Shown: piece by piece, positions 8,120-16,607 of the stretch | Position numbering within the stretch: position 1 is the first letter of the stretch | Layout of the letters: each line of letters starts with the position of its first letter | NCBI GenBank assembly: GCA_003427395.1 | Contig: BFEA01000002.1 | Location: 7,497,566 to 7,521,061 of the forward strand | Direction: 5' to 3' | From: Chara braunii | Lineage: Eukaryota; Streptophyta; Charophyceae; Charales; Characeae | DNA: 23,496 bases | Notes under the pieces: generated by a model | The model's database searches: none | What the model saw: the letters and a program-made list of their open reading frames with translations, nothing else | Told to the model about the DNA's origin: nothing | Made by a program: the position numbers and the translations under genes

Positions 8120-8800
8120 TATCCCTCCACATTTTACGGTACGATTCCTTCCTTTTTGCAGATTTGGTGAGTAGTAGCTATGGGCCTCTCTGCACTAAGG
8201 TTGACACTGGAAAATCTTCAAGGGTCCTTGGAGAGTTGTTAGACTCTCGAAAGCTCTAAAATGTTGTCATTGCTGCACTTAGGGTGTACTCACACAGCGG
8301 TGGCATAGCAGCAAAATCTGCAATTGTTTTGCCTGAAACGCCACCCCACCCAGTCACATAGCGCCAGCAAATCAGAAAAGACACGAGCCCGACTTTCTGG
8401 CAATTGCCAAAATGGTGCCTCGCATGGTCACACAGCGCGAGGCCCAAATCCTTCAAGTTTTTTTACGGGGTGCACCCCACTGGCCAGCGGCTGGAACCTG
8501 GTGTTGGCCACAAAAAACAGCCGACCGAGGTTGGAAAAAACTTGACGCATTTTGAAGGGACCCCACCGCAGACCGATAGTTTTGGCACTGGAAAAGACAT
8601 GGCATACCCGAATAGGAAAACGCCGAAGGGTGTTTCCCGAAAAGGCAAGTCAGGCGGGTGCTGTGGACCATGGCCTGGTACCGCACTGCTCCAGGACAAG
8701 TCTGTGTGTGGCCTTGGGAATACCGTGCGACACCACGGGAAAATACAAATGTCCGCCACGGCCTCCGGGTACACAAAACGGTCCACGGCGAGGGTGCATG
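8120..8800. other. Unannotated stretch, possible repeat
   Basis: TCACAYAGCG occurs three times, near 8290, 8353 and 8429, with about 65-75 bp spacing, so a degenerate tandem repeat is likely. A 12-bp palindrome GGGGTGCACCCC is at 8467-8478. The 241-residue plus frame 8404-9129 has no recognised motif and overlaps long minus frames. I do not call it a gene. Confidence 0.45.
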
Positions 8801-8820
8801 GATTACGCCGTGAAGCCCGC

Positions 8821-9050
8821 GTCTGGAAACTGATGGACATGCCCCCCACCCTGCTCAACCGGCCGCCTCCTTGGAAAGGGTCTGGAAACCGGTCGGCGTC
8901 GAATTTCCAGACCACGGACCATGTAGAAACGCCCCATCACCATTTCCGCAACCTCTTTCCAAGCGCAGTGGGGTCTGGAATTCCTTTCCGGGCCGGCTTT
9001 CCACACCGGCACTGGGTCTGGAAAACACCCCGGCGCCCAAACTTTTCCAG
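8821..9050. repeat. Dispersed GTCTGGAAA motif with inverted partners
   Basis: GTCTGGAA(A) occurs at 8821, 8880, 8973 and 9016. Inverted partners TTTCCAGAC (8904-8912) and TTTTCCAG (9043-9050) form 9-bp and 8-bp stems with the preceding forward motifs at 8880-8888 and 9018-9025. Closely spaced short motifs in both directions resemble subterminal repeats of DNA transposons. No terminal inverted repeat was located to prove it. Confidence 0.55.
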
Positions 9051-9129
9051 GAGGAGATCCCACTACCCATGCATTTGGATTAGTGTGATGGGTGCGGGAT
9101 TGGCAGGAGACAGGTGGGTGGCAGCGTGA

Positions 9130-9447
9130 AATAGGGACAATGAAACCGAAAAACCATTTCATGACAAAAGAAATGAAGACGAAAATGTTAAAAACAAAAC
9201 GAAAGCGCTCTTCCCATCATCGTGTCTGCTCTAGGCGGGGTGTCAGATGTCAGGGTATGATTCACTGACCATGACTGTGTCAGTCAAAAAGACTGCATGC
9301 GAGTGAGCAAACTGACCAAATTCATTGACAATAGTCTGAGGCTTACTTGAAATGGGCCGCAGTGCATGCTCCTACTTCCCTCTGACAGAAATTCACTTTT
9401 GGCAAAGGACGGCAAGAGCAACTCCATGCAGCATGTGCCGTAGGTGA
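9130..9447. other. Non-coding stretch, nothing recognised
   Basis: A-rich segment near 9150-9210, otherwise unremarkable. No open frame with coding character was seen. Confidence 0.4.
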
Positions 9448-9494
9448 GGGGATCGAACCCCCCCAACATCTCACAAACCACAATCACTTCGGCA
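9448..9494 (-). mobile_element. SINE-like tRNA head (A and B boxes), minus strand
   Basis: On the minus strand, ATGCCGAAGTGATTG (complement of 9480-9494) fits an A box. GGTTCGATCCC (complement of 9448-9458) is a perfect B box about 25 nt further on. The stem regions around them do not fold as a tRNA cloverleaf and the anticodon arm is absent. A tRNA-derived SINE remnant is the best call. Its far end and tail, at lower coordinates, were not resolved. Confidence 0.5.
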
Positions 9495-10344
9495 TGTCTT
9501 CCAAGCATGGGCAATTACCCAAAGGTGAGTAGAAGGTGTGTGAAAATCATCACGACAGAAATCGTTATGATCTTCACTCACATTGAGGACCCCAAGAGGA
9601 ACACCTATTCAAAAAGAAATGAAATACCGCCCAATCGGAGGCCCCAAAAACACACATATATCCCCATGCGTAAATACAAATAAAAATACACCGCCGATAT
9701 CCTGTCCGATCCACGGTGCTTCTGAGTCACACAACCTCTCCACATACATTGGTAGTGGGATCTCCCTCCAGGCCGCCGGCCAGTGGGATCCACCCCTAAA
9801 TCAACAAAGTTCTTTTAGAATTTCCTTTCACAAACTCTCCAACTGAAAAAAAGAATTGCTACCACCTCCAAGAGCGTGGTCCCATTAGCAGTTGGATAAA
9901 AGTGTCGTCTATCCAGTGTGACCCTGTGTGGCAGCGGCCTCACAGGTTCAGTACAAATTTCCAGGCTGAGAAAACCAACCACCGGAAATCATGGTACCGT
10001 ACAAGGGTGTTTGCCGTTGTTTTGGAAGGTCGCACTGGGTGCGGCCTTGATAATAAAAGTGCACTGATGGGACTGACCTCCTCGGGGCGCTCACCTCGGC
10101 AACCCCGCCTGTGGTGAGAGTTCGAGCCAAGTACGATCGAGTTAGAGAGTGTGTGGGCCACACTTTATTGCGTGGCACGGTAAGATTACCTTTTAGTTGT
10201 CGGCAATACCAGGCCGACGAACAAAGGCCTCATGCAAAAACGCGAGCAAGGAATGAGATTGACCAAAACTAGTCGTGCACACGAAGCGCGGTTCGTGGGG
10301 CCAGTGTGGCGGACCCACCAGGTGTGGTGCTCCGCCTGGGATAG
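9495..10344. other. Intergenic DNA without a supported gene
   Basis: Short frames only. A BamHI-type GTGGGATC motif recurs at about 9757 and 9783, and GTCGGC/GCCGAC form a small hairpin at 10199-10217. No recognised feature. Confidence 0.4.
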
Positions 10345-10607
10345 AGAATGGAGATGGAGGATGAGAGTGGAGCAAGATGGCACAACGCAGCTCCCACACA
10401 AGACTCCAGCGCACATACTCCAAACTGTGCGAATGTAGAATGCCCCAAAATACAGACTCTGGCTGGGGTATACCACAATGGACTGACTGGACTGGATTGG
10501 ACTGGCTGGTACCGACAGAGGTACCGGCCTGGACTGGACTACCCCGAAAACAACACAGACCTGTGAGAACAGGCCAAGGGCCTGGTCTCACAGGCCAACC
10601 AGAGGTC
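10345..10607 (-). mobile_element. Diverged LTR-like repeat, inverted copy
   Basis: This segment is the reverse complement, at very roughly 70 percent, of 11175-11497. Shared blocks include TACTCCAAA, GGACTGACTG, TTGGACTGG, TACCGACAG-GGTACC, GGCCTG and the end GTGGGTCCGYCACA, read on the minus strand. The matching termini (ending in CACA) and similar lengths suggest two members of one LTR or MITE family in opposite orientation. No primer-binding-like sequence follows the end of this copy. Confidence 0.6.
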
Positions 10608-10781
10608 CACTACACGATCCTCGGTCTGTGATGGATCGCCTAGATACAAGCACGCTTCCGCCAAGGAGCGAAACTCTACCAAAGAAAAGGAAAACCCGAG
10701 TAGTCTAGGATGCGGACCAAGCTCCATGCTAAGTCCATGCGATGCAACCTAGGATAGAAAATGTCACAAAAACAGCAATGT

Positions 10782-11005
10782 CACAACTAACAGCCTAGTA
10801 AGTGAAAGCAGAAGCAACTAACTAGTGTACATGTCCTAGGAAAGCAAAAGGTAATGACAACTAAATCCTAGAATGTTGGAGGCAGTTGCCTCAGTTTGAA
10901 AACAGTTGACTAGTATATAAGTCCTGAGAACAGCAAAAACAGAAACAACTAAATCCTAGAAATGTTAGAGGCAGTAGCCTCAGTCTGAGAGCAACACAGC
11001 AACAA
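10782..11005. repeat. About 88-bp tandem repeat with a conserved GAGGC hairpin
   Basis: ACAACTAAATCCTAGA occurs at 10857 and 10945 (88 bp apart), and a more degenerate ACAACTAACAGCCTAG at 10782. Each full unit carries a small palindrome that stays paired while its centre changes: GAGGCAGTTGCCTC in one and GAGGCAGTAGCCTC in the next. A TAGTATATAAGTCC segment lies between them. No coding potential. Confidence 0.75.
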
Positions 11006-11174
11006 CAAGATAACCATATGTCACAGGAGGAGTGTGTCGCAAACCACAGGGTAGGATGGTCTCTGAGGGTGGCGAATGCAGCCTAGGGGTCGATAAACTC
11101 CTAAGGGCATTCACACATAATGACAGGGAGACACATGCAGCGGGCCTCCATCTGCCCTGACCTACAGCCAGGGC

Positions 11175-11497
11175 CTATTTGACTATTTGCCAGTTCGGCC
11201 TGTAGGACCAAGCCGTGGCCTGACCCCACAGGCCGTGTGCTGTTCCAATCCAATCCAGTCCTGCCTGGTACCACTGTCGGTATCAGGCCAGTCCAGTCCA
11301 ATTCAGTCAGTCCGTTGGGGATATATCCCAGCTGTTGTCTGTTTTTCAGATCATTCTTCATTCTGCACTTTTGGAGTACATGAGTGTTGAGTCCACGTCG
11401 GAGTTGCGTTGTCACTTCCAAATCCATTTCCATCTCGTTCCCCCTCAACCCTTCGTTTTGATCCTAACGGACCGCCATCCCAGTGGGTCCGTCACAC
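11175..11497 (+). mobile_element. LTR-like repeat followed by a primer-binding-like site
   Basis: Plus-oriented partner of 10345-10607. It ends GTGGGTCCGTCACA at about 11496, next to CCAGTATCAAAGCGGGA. That resembles the plant initiator-tRNA-Met primer-binding site TGGTATCAGAGC. An LTR ending in CA next to a primer-binding site is the expected left end of an LTR retrotransposon. No gag or pol follows immediately, so the element would be non-autonomous or truncated. The LTR start was not identified. Confidence 0.45.
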
Positions 11498-11512
11498 CAG
11501 TATCAAAGCGGG
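11498..11512 (+). promoter_or_regulatory. Candidate tRNA-Met primer-binding site
   Basis: GTATCAAAGC at 11500-11509 differs from the canonical GTATCAGAGC by one base, but the two bases before it do not match TGG. A 10-bp palindrome GGAACGTTCC follows at 11511-11520. The site sits just after the LTR-like CACA end. Confidence 0.35.
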
Positions 11513-11570
11513 AACGTTCCCCTCTCCCACCCACCTTGGCCGTCACTGCTGAAACCCGAGGTGTTTTTCA

Positions 11571-11766
11571 GCCGTTGTCGTGGAAAACAATGGGCGAAAA
11601 GGTATAGCGGTGACGGACCGAGAAGGCGCTGACACGTGGCAGAAAAGAGAGAGAGAGCACGGCGCTTGCGCGCCGTTGTCGTGGAAAACAGCGGGTGAAA
11701 AAGTGCAGTGGCGACGGACCGAGAAGCCGCTGACACGTGGCAGAAAAGAGAGAGAGAGCACGACGT
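11571..11766. repeat. 101-bp tandem duplication carrying a G-box
   Basis: Copies 11571-11671 and 11672-11766 share GCCGTTGTCGTGGAAAACA, GACGGACCGAGAAG, GCTGACACGTGGCAG and a GAGAGAGAGCAC tail. Each holds one CACGTG core (11633-11638 and 11734-11739). No gene start follows nearby, so promoter function is unproven. Confidence 0.85.
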
Positions 11767-12093
11767 GGCACTCAAGGCCAAAGCCGCCACACACGCATAC
11801 GCACGCGCCACGTGCCCACGCTGCCCAACCCCGCTTCGCTCCGCTCCTGAATTATCTTTATCAAGATCCCGGATCTTGATGTTGATGCCAGGGTTTGAAC
11901 CTGGGCAGCTGCTGGCCATGCGCGTGTGTAGCCACTACTATAACACACTGGCCACAGTGTGTCTATGGCTTAGTAGTGCGGCACGCTGGTGTTGAAGAGG
12001 CCTTGTGCGAGCTATTTAACCCCCCCACCCACCCCCCCGCAGCGAGCACCGGCCAGCACGACAGCAGCACGTGGCCATCTGCAGTGCCACGTG
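11633..12093. promoter_or_regulatory. Cluster of five CACGTG (G-box) sites
   Basis: CACGTG at 11633, 11734, 11809, 12068 and 12088, mostly in the context CACGTGGC, which is the core of plant G-box/ABRE elements bound by bZIP and bHLH factors. Two arise from the 101-bp duplication, the other three are independent. There is no adjacent gene I can support. Confidence 0.4.
11885..11985 (-). mobile_element. SINE-like tRNA head, minus strand
   Basis: On the minus strand, TGGCCAGTGTGTTA (complement of 11941-11954) matches an A box and GGTTCAAACCC (complement of 11891-11901) is a perfect B box. The sequence then runs into a 21-bp near-palindrome, ATCAAGATCC-C-GGATCTTGAT, at 11860-11880. The head resembles a Leu/Ser-type tRNA, but no cloverleaf or poly-A tail is evident, so this is a SINE remnant. 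Confidence 0.55.
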
Positions 12094-12375
12094 GCAGCTT
12101 GCCGTGGGGGTTGAAGACCCCCCGGGCTAGGGGGTTGCACCACATACATATATATATTTTTTCTTCACTATTTTTTCACTGCTGCAGCAGCAGTTTGGCA
12201 GCAGTTTAAGATTCCCCCATGGCTAAGGGGCTGTGCAACTATGGCAGTAGGGTGGCTGATCAAGATCTCAGCCAACCCTGAAACATCATTGTCTTCTATT
12301 GTTGTGGCAGCAGGCCAGCAACATCTTGAAGGCCAAGATCTTGGTAGTGCTCTGCTCTTGGCCACCCAAGAGCTT
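11986..12375. other. Non-coding stretch
   Basis: Contains C-runs near 12020-12038, two G-boxes and CAG repeats near 12184. A plus frame beginning at 12241 (MAVGWLIKISANPETS) runs into the pyrimidine tract. The first 50 residues look protein-like but match nothing I recognise. Confidence 0.4.
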
Positions 12376-12900
12376 CGTATCACCATGCTACCCACTAACC
12401 TACTCTCCCTCAACCCCTTTTCTCTCCCCCCCCCCATCATCTACTCATCCTTTCTAACCCTACCACTACTCCCTCCTCCTACCTCCCTGTTCACTCATCT
12501 TCCACAACCTTTTTCTCTCCTCTCCTCCCCACTCACCATCTTCACTAATCTCATCTACTCCTCTCCATCTTTTCCATATCCTTTTCTCCCATTCTACCAC
12601 CCTCCTCTCCCTCTTTCCCCCCCAACTACAACCCCATCATCTCCCTCATCTCCCACTTCATTTTTTTTTTCTCTCTCACCTATTTCTCTCTTTCTTCATC
12701 ACTCTTCCCTCCCCCTCCCCCCCCAACTTCGAATTTTCTGTTTTTCTTCTTTTCTCTTTCTCTTTGATTTAAATCTCATTTTTTTCTCCAAAAATTCGAA
12801 TTTTACTATTCCCCACCTTATTTTCTTATTTTCTGATTTATTTTATTATTATTATTTATCTTTTCTGATTTTTTTTTTTTTTTGCGACACCCTCAAATCT
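12376..12900. repeat. 525-bp polypyrimidine tract
   Basis: The plus strand is overwhelmingly C and T with scattered A, moving from CCT-rich (12400-12730) to T-rich (12730-12885), and ending in a T15-type run near 12870-12884. Such strand asymmetry can form triplex DNA and explains the open, Ser/Leu/Phe/Pro-rich frame at 12241-12906. Confidence 0.85.
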
Positions 12901-12927
12901 GATTAGGAGTTAGTTATTCTTGCTTTC

Positions 12928-13305
12928 GACACACATTTTGACCCCATGGGGGTAACGAAGTGCTGCCGAAATTTTCTGTTTTTTTCTTTTACTTGGTCTT
13001 TTTCAGCACATTTTGACCGCTTGGGGGTACCGAAGTGCTGGCAAAATTTTCGCATTTTACTTAGTCTTTCTTCTTGACGGCACACTTCAACCCCATGGGG
13101 GTAACGAAATGTTGCCAAAATTTTTGAAAAATTCAACACTTAGTTTCTCTTCACCCCCTCATCTACTTATTTATTTAATTATTTATTTTTATAAAAATGA
13201 TCATTTCCGGCATTGTAAAACTTAGTGTGCTTATTTTAGTCTCTCCTTCCTCTTTGCACCTTTGAGAACCCGTTGGGGTAGGAAAATGCTGCAAAAAATT
13301 CCCAA
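12928..13305. repeat. 75-76-bp tandem repeat
   Basis: Units starting CACATTTTGACC at 12932, CACATTTTGACC at 13007 and CACTTCAACC at 13083 share CCATGGGGGTAACGAAGTG and GCYRMAATTTT, then a T-rich tail. A more diverged copy is at about 13255-13305 (CGTTGGGGTAGGAAAATGCTG). Each unit has a CCCCATGGGG-like palindrome. Frames across it are accidental. Confidence 0.85.
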
Positions 13306-13465
13306 AAAATAAACATTTTTTGTCTTCTCACATTTTGCTTCTTTCTTTCTTTCTTTATTTTTATTATTTTTTTTTTTTTAGTTTTATCTCAAAATTTCAC
13401 TGTTTATTTTCTCTACCCCCTCCCCTCCATGGTTATCATCTTCTTTTCTTGATTAGGTCGCCGCT
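13306..13465. other. T-rich non-coding stretch
   Basis: (CTTT)n and (TTA)n tracts near 13340-13380. No gene seen. Confidence 0.5.
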
Positions 13466-13536
13466 ACCCTACCCTAACAACCAAAACCCCGGTTAGGGTT
13501 TTCTTAGGGTTTTTCTAGGGTTTAGGGTTCTCCTAA
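13466..13536. repeat. Interstitial telomere-like repeats
   Basis: Degenerate CCCTA units (13467-13478) and then TTAGGG/TTTAGGG units (13492-13530) point toward each other. ACCCTAAC (13471-13478) is complementary to GTTAGGGT (13492-13499). The plant telomere repeat is TTTAGGG. This could be a healed break, a telo-box cluster or a fusion scar. Confidence 0.6.
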
Positions 13537-13829
13537 CCCCCCCACTCTCCCGCCTCCTCCCGTCGGGCACTCTAGACCCGAACGGCTCCTCTCCCTTCGA
13601 GCGGATTCGCGCCACCATCTCACGCGCGACCCACTGGTCACGGAGTGGGCCAACTCACGATTACCCACTTCGCTCCCGCGGCCCCCTCCCTCTCACCGGT
13701 GGTCCCCTATCCCCACGCCATAACCCATCTCCTTCCCTACCTTTTTCGCCACCTCCCGCCATGTCTACCCCCATGCGTCCACTACCCACTGACGGGAGTA
13801 TAGCTGAGGATCGTCGCGGCGCCCTCTGT
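13537..13829. other. Pyrimidine-rich non-coding leader-like stretch
   Basis: C/T-rich sequence leading to the possible gag-like fragment. ATG at 13761 opens a 196-codon frame whose composition (Pro, Ser, Arg) is not convincing as a protein. Confidence 0.4.
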
Positions 13830-14044
13830 CTCTCAGGCGCCCACCCACCAGGATCAGCACTTTGTGGACCCCACGAACCTTCGCACTATTCTTGCGTCTC
13901 TCCTTGCACCTCTGCAAGCGCGACTCGAATGCGCTTGCACCCCTGGAGAGGCAAGTCAATGCGCTCGGCCTTGAAGTTCACCGCCTCAAGGGTTCTCCTC
14001 ATCGCTCTCCCCACCACTCCCAAACCTCATCCCCTACCGGCTAA
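13830..14044 (+). pseudogene. Possible gag-like N-terminal fragment, frameshifted
   Basis: One frame reads QDQHFVDPTNLRTILASLLA then Pro-Leu-Gln-Ala-Arg-Leu-Glu up to about 13930. The next frame continues with LAPLERQVNALGLEVHRLKG to a stop at 14042-14044. Together they look like a Leu-zipper or coiled-coil segment typical of retroelement gag N-termini, broken by a one-step frame change near 13925. There is no domain-level proof, and no pol sequence is nearby. Confidence 0.35.
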
Positions 14045-14448
14045 GAGTCCTACTCTCCACGACTGCAGGGACGAAGACGTTGTCGAGCGCATCGGTCCGG
14101 CACAGCACCAAGGCAGCGAGGGACCCTCCCGGCCGCGTCATGCAGGAGTTGGTTCAACCTCGTCACAAATACATAAGTGGAGTTTCCTTAAGCCGCTCCG
14201 GCCGAGTGCACCAGCCATACCTCTCGCGAGCCCCTACGACAGGATAGGGCCTACGCGAGACACGACTTACCTAGTACACCTTACGGGAGCTGTCACCTCC
14301 CTTCGGTGGGCGTATCCCCGTCGAGCTACCAGTCCACAGTACGAAAGCTAATCAGCTGCAATCGTAGAGGTGGACCAGCCGAGGGCGTTTCTCGTTCGCT
14401 GTAGCATAGGGGGTACGCGCGGTAATACGCCTCTATCGGACCCGCACG
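14045..14448. other. Stretch without a supported gene
   Basis: GC-rich. It may be further decayed gag-type sequence, but no motif is recognisable. Confidence 0.35.
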
Positions 14449-14490
14449 CGAATCGTCATCTTGGGGGGCTGAAGTCCCAAGCGCGATTCG
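14449..14490. repeat. Two-tier hairpin
   Basis: Outer arms CGAATCG (14449-14455) / CGATTCG (14484-14490); inner arms CTTGGG (14460-14465) / CCCAAG (14476-14481). It precedes the (CA)n tract at about 14556-14578. Confidence 0.6.
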
Positions 14491-14555
14491 ACGTCGGTCG
14501 ACTATGACGCATCCCACACACCACGCGCACACCTCTTTACGAAAAAAAAAATAAA

Positions 14556-14578
14556 ACACACACACACACACACACACA
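14556..14578. repeat. (CA)n microsatellite
   Basis: ACACAC tract of about 23 bp after an A-rich run. The VCVCVCV frame on the minus strand results from it. Confidence 0.95.
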
Positions 14579-14760
14579 TACGAAACGACACAACACAAAC
14601 AACGCGACAACGCTCCTAGCCCCTCGGTAGCCAACCCATAACCTTCCAATGCGGAAATCGAATAGGCGTCGCGCGCGAGACTTAGCATAAAACCGCGCGG
14701 ACGCAGGCTAACTCATATCGACTCGCAATGCAAGCGTACGCAGGCAGTTGCGACAATGGC

Positions 14761-14992
14761 GTACTATGTAGTACCCTTACTCAGGCGATCCTCGTTAATC
14801 TCGAGGGGCGCGTTCGACACTCAAGTGTCGGCTGACACGCGCCTTGAGGGTTAATCTCTCGACGCTGGACAACCGCCATGCGCGGTTGAAGACCACACCC
14901 TCTTTTGCACCCTGTGCAAAGGGGTTGAGTAGACAGCTTTAAGCTGTCGTGGCAGTCGAACATCAAGGGGTTTGACTTTGACGGCTGTCACG
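14761..14992 (+). ncRNA. Cluster of six stem-loops, candidate structured RNA
   Basis: In order: GTACTA-TG-TAGTAC (14761-14774); GGCGCGT/ACGCGCC (14807-14813, 14837-14843) enclosing CGACACT-CA-AGTGTCG (14815-14830); AACCGC/GCGGTT (14871-14887); TTTGCAC-CCT-GTGCAAA (14904-14920); GACAGCTT-T-AAGCTGTC (14932-14948); GTGGCAGTC/GGCTGTCAC with two wobble pairs (14949-14957, 14983-14991). GACAGC of the fifth stem could pair with GGCTGTC of the sixth instead, giving two exclusive folds. Strand and function are unknown. Plus is chosen only because nearby gag-like sequence is on plus. Confidence 0.45.
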
Positions 14993-15834
14993 GACTATAA
15001 CGTCCAACTATAAAAAAAACTCCAAAGAGCAAAGAATGAAAAAGGATCTCTCTTTTTCTCTCGAGCCATAATCTGGTTAACCCTTGCGCACGATCACTGT
15101 AAGTCGCGCGCATACCCGAGGCACTTATAGATATATAAGGGTTAACTATATAGGACGATCACATCTCACAATCACAGTGAGGCTCCTCTCAGCCATATAA
15201 AGTATGAATCGCAGGCAACCACACCCAGAGTGCGAACCACAACCATACTTGCAATCACATCAACGAGTCAAATCAACAGCCCACGCGCTACACGGAGTCA
15301 ACCCCAACCATCTTCGACACTCATACCCCTCGCTTTAGCCATGCAAGCCCCAAACCTTCTGTCCAACCAAACTTAATTAAATACTCAACACCTTTGTTAA
15401 ATGACCATTCAATAAAAGTCCGGGTGAAACCTTAATAAAACAACGAAATCATCAGGGCTAAAGCCTTTTAGGTTGAGTGTAGAAGGAGAGTTGAAATTGA
15501 GCCGTAGACCGACGAATCGGCAACCGACCTGTTATCAGTGATAACAGAAAGTGATCCTCAAGGGATCAAGCTGAATCTAGCCCTGAACTTGGATCAAATG
15601 ATCAAAAAGACCTGTAACACACGGCAGACCAATCCCCAAGCTAAGATCATAAGTGTATGGAGAATACAACTCCATAATACATCCTCACTCAAAATCTTCT
15701 TATAAGCTAAACCTAAGTCTATTTTTAAGTCAGTGCTTAAGCCAAAACTAGACCAACTGCAAAATCTCCCCTTTTTTAGGTGGATCGCCTAAATCACCAC
15801 CTGTCAAAATATAATCTATCTCCTCTAAACTAAG
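14993..15834. other. Non-coding stretch with a 10-bp inverted repeat
   Basis: GTTAACCCTT (15076-15085) and AAGGGTTAAC (15137-15146) are perfect reverse complements about 50 bp apart, with a TATATAA element beside the right arm. The rest, to 15834, is AT-rich with no coding signal. Confidence 0.45.
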
Positions 15835-16400
15835 AAAATTTCGGCAGCGCTTCCTGTAGGAAAAATGTCTTTTCAAAATTTATATAAGCCTAGATATGAG
15901 AGTAGAAATAATCTCTTACTCCTGGAAAGTCAAATTTTGTCTAACTCCCTGATTTAGTAAAAATTTGGGCAGCACTCCCTTCACAAAGGGAGACTTCCCA
16001 GATTTATACTAAGTCAGATTTGAACTCACAAGACAAACTTGAGTTCAATTTAGATAAGATTTAACTAACTCCTCAGTTTTGCAAAAATTTCGGCAGCACT
16101 CCCTCTAGAGAAGTGTTTTTTCAAAATTTATATAAAGCGAGGTCCAGAATTTGATAATAACTTTGACTTCTCAAAGTCAAATTTTGTCTAACTCCCTGAA
16201 TTAGTAAAAATTTGGGCAGCACTCCCTCTAGAAAAGGAGACTTTCCATATTTATACTAAGCCAGATATATGGAAAAAACAAGTTGAACTCTGACAAGTCA
16301 AAAGTTGACTAACTTCTTGGATTTGTAGAAATTTCGGCAGCGCTTCCCGTAGGAAAAGTAGCTTGCCAAGATTTATACAAAGCCAAGTATAAAAAAAGAT
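15835..16400. repeat. About 122-bp tandem array with alternating A-B-A-B-A units
   Basis: Five units start near 15835, 15955, 16080, 16202 and 16325, each with AAATTT(C/G)GGCAGC. Type A units (1, 3, 5) read TTTCGGCAGC; type B units (2, 4) read TTTGGGCAGC and are followed by GAGACTT and TTTATACTAAG. So the real period is about 245 bp. After GGCAGC each unit has a small hairpin whose sequence changes but still pairs: TTCCT/AGGAA, CTCCCTT/AAGGGAG, CACT/AGTG, CTCC/GGAG, TTCC/GGAA. Confidence 0.85.
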
Positions 16401-16402
16401 CT

Positions 16403-16464
16403 CAGAAAATGCAGGAATTGACCTAAATAAAAAAAAAATTATTACAGAAAATGCAGGAATTGAC
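16403..16464. repeat. Perfect 20-bp direct repeat
   Basis: CAGAAAATGCAGGAATTGAC at 16403-16422 and 16445-16464, separated by an A-rich 22-bp spacer. Confidence 0.9.
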
Positions 16465-16607
16465 ACTAACTCCTATGGCTCTAGCACGTGGCGAGCAACT
16501 AAAACAACTACCTATAAAACTGAAATCCAAACAAAACTAGTCATCCCATCCTGTCACATGCAAACCAAACCACGAATATAAATACTCTCACCATCCCAAG
16601 TTCATTC

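Noticed and set aside
8404-9129. 241-residue plus-strand frame
   Set aside because: No recognisable motif, overlapping minus frames of similar length, and a dense set of repeated GTCTGGAAA motifs.
10110-10140. Fourth SINE B box (GTTCGAGCC)
   Set aside because: Only a partial B-box match, with no convincing A box at the right distance.
12241-12906. 221-residue plus-strand frame
   Set aside because: Most of it is the translation of a polypyrimidine tract. Only about 50 N-terminal residues are protein-like and no family is recognised.
13761-14351. 196-residue plus-strand protein
   Set aside because: Pro/Ser/Arg-rich with no motif. The more convincing coding signal here lies in the other two frames.
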